This document shows, piece by piece, positions 32,656-34,848 of a DNA stretch of 34,848 bases (positions are counted from its first letter, which is position 1; each line of letters begins with the position of its first letter). Origin of the DNA: Conidiobolus incongruus B7586 (lineage: Eukaryota; Entomophthoromycota; Entomophthoromycetes; Entomophthorales; Conidiobolaceae). The stretch is from positions 1-34,848 of the forward strand of contig JNEM01011142.1 of the NCBI GenBank assembly GCA_000697335.1. Reading direction: 5' to 3'. The notes under the pieces were generated by a model. That model was not told where the DNA came from, searched no databases, and saw nothing but the letters and a program-made list of their open reading frames with translations. Both the position numbers and the translations under genes were made by a program.

Positions 32656-34848
32656 TGAAAGAATTTGAGCACTTTAAACGAAATTTATAAAGATTAATTT
32701 TTCTTTGATTATTAATCCTTTCAAGCATATTTAAAGTGTAAAACATATCTATATCAAGTATTACATTAAAAAATATATTTTGATATATACAATTTAATTC
32801 AATGAATTTTTTTTCAATTGTATTTATCATATTTAAAATATATCAGAATTACTTTTCACAAATTTGATTATGTATAATATCTTAATTTCGAAAATTTCGA
32901 TTATCTTCTTAATATTCTAATGAAATACATTTATTTTTACTAGAATTCCTGTTTCCTACCTAATTATTAGCCTTCCACGTTAATTGCTTAGACTTTTCTT
33001 TGTTCATAAACCTGTTTGTAATCAGTTGATCCGAAATAAATTGAAATTTTCATATTTTGGTTCAATTCAATAAGATTATAATTCGATTTAAAACTAAATT
33101 CATTTGAAAAATTGTATTCATCTTATTAATTGAACATTTTATTATATGGATATTATTTTAAATAATCATATTCTCTAATATCAACCTAATATTTTATTTT
33201 CCATCCAAACTATTATAAAATGAAAGGAGAAGCCTATTAAATTATATATAAATTGATATTGGTATAAATCATTACTTAAATAAAAACCAGTTATTATAAG
33301 TTAATCTTTATAATAATAAAATATTATAAATTCTTCGAATTATTAGCATTTTTTATTGATATATATAATAATAATTAATAATACAAAATTAAAACAAAAA
33401 ATATCAAGCCTTAAAAATTATTATAATAGAATAATAATTTTTAAATAATAATAAAAATTTATAAACAAAATATATTAATTAATTAAAAGAATACATAATA
33501 TATTTTGAATTTAAATTTATTTTTAATATCAACATCAATAATTGAATATAAATTTATAAAATATACAGTTGTAGATCCAATTTTTTACATAAATTAATTC
33601 AATCAGTCTAATTTAAAATATAATTTTAATATTGATAAATTTTTAATTAAATAAATGATAAGGGACTTTATATTAATCAATATTTATTATATTTAAAATC
33701 GTTAATTAGAAAATGTGAGCTTATATTATATTTAAATTAATTACATTATTATTTTAATTAAAATCAGAGTTGGTTTTTTGATCTAAATTATCAATTTATT
33801 AAATATTTTGGTATTTGATTATAAATTTCTGAATTATTATTATACTTAATATTATATATAAAGTAATATAAAACTAATAAGATCATATATTAATATGATA
33901 TCAACAATATCTCTGACAAACCTTAATTAAAATTATAATAATTGATAATTATGTATAAATATTTTTATTAATTTAAAAAATATTTTAATATATGAAATTT
34001 TTAAGAAAATTTTAGCGTAAAAAATTTGAATCTATATTGATATTTTGTTTTAATAATAATTCGGAATAAATATACTAAAAATGAACTGAGTAGATTTTAC
34101 ACTCAGTTATTATATTTAGAATAATAGTATATCAAAATATTCTTAACAACTTATTATAAAGTTAGTTTATTAAACTCTTGTATATAATTCTATGTTAATA
34201 ATAACTTATTAATAACAAAGTAATTAATGCTTATTATATGAACTTAGTTATATAGATAGCATAAATTTAACTTATTATTCTATCCTAGTGTTGGAAACTA
34301 GAGTATTTATATTAATATTTTTTATGAAGTTAGATCACTTGGGATGTTTAGATAAACAAATTAAAGGAAATTAATTATTAGTTTTTTTAAAAGTAATTTC
34401 ATATGGCTATAAAAGTAAATTTATTAAGAAATAGATAATTTAAGTAAGATAAAATAAAAAGTAAATTATAGGCAAATCTAAATAAAAAGATAGAAATATA
34501 AGTAGTTATTAAATAGGAATATTATATAATAACTATAGTCTCACTTATTTTCTAATTATTATTATATATTTCCATTATTATTTTTTTAGAGTCAATAATA
34601 TTTTTTTGAATATTATAATTTTATTAAGTTAATCAATATATATCAGATAATAGATTAGTTTTAATTGATACTTATAAAATTTAAATAGAATCATTAATAT
34701 ATTATTTTAATTATGTTATATATAGTTTTAACCTTATTATATATTATTTTGATTTTAATTCTAATAAATATTATATAATTAATATTAAAAGTACTGATAT
34801 ATTAAAGTTCTCTTTATATATTTAAATAAATAATATATTTAAAATAAA
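32656..34848. other. A+T-rich gene-free stretch to the window end
   Basis: About 2.2 kb with dense stops and no recognisable gene, RNA or transposon end. From about 33240 the sequence is extremely A+T-rich and could be further decayed repeats, but I could not align it to the elements identified above. Confidence 0.5.

Noticed and set aside
32321-32660. Cluster of small hairpins (for example TTCACC-AAATTA-GGTGAA and AGTGATGG...CCATCACT) that might be a noncoding RNA
   Set aside because: The stems are 5-11 bases with no overall fold that I can recognise, and the segment is better explained as a decayed protein-coding gene on the minus strand.

Overview
The window looks like nuclear DNA of a filamentous, early-diverging fungus. 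Three protein-coding loci are interrupted only by very short introns (56, 58 and 61 bases), the gene products are fungal (secreted class 3 lipases, a vacuolar-type P5B ATPase, a fungal membrane-associated methyltransferase-like protein), and genes stand as islands of ordinary base composition in extremely A+T-rich DNA. An entomophthoroid fungus such as Conidiobolus would fit, but that placement is inference from composition and from memory of the lipase family, not a proof.

Layout. 1-9.3 kb: a truncated lipase pseudogene (-), mariner copy 1, a long A+T desert, an intact lipase gene (6389-7393, -) and mariner copy 2. 9.8-11.2 kb: a dead Tc1-like element with long IR/DR-type ends. 12.5-14.8 kb: an unidentified coding remnant and a nearly full-length lipase pseudogene (-). 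16.7-17.2 kb: a small secreted protein (-). 18.4-22.6 kb: a three-exon P5B ATPase gene (-), the largest gene here. 26.0-27.1 kb: a two-exon methyltransferase-like gene (-). 27.9-28.4 kb: two small exon-like islands and an (AG)23 microsatellite. 28.6-29.8 kb: mariner copy 3, strongly decayed. 30.8-31.8 kb: the second intact lipase gene (+). 32.35-32.65 kb: a decayed piece resembling a membrane transporter gene. The rest is A+T-rich DNA with nothing I can identify.

The two intact lipases are the same length (334 residues) and align without gaps, and with the two pseudogenes they form a birth-and-death family spread over 30 kb. Three of the four lipase loci have a mariner copy on their 5' side with its transposase strand matching the lipase. 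The P5B ATPase and methyltransferase-like genes look like ordinary housekeeping or membrane-homeostasis genes with no evident link to the lipases. Stops in the Tc1-like element sit mostly where Gln or Trp would be expected, which suggests a C-to-T process in CpA context resembling repeat-induced point mutation. I did not find a coherent novel multi-gene system; the most interesting signals are the lipase/mariner association, a sharp gene-conversion-like patch in one lipase pseudogene, and the RIP-like decay.
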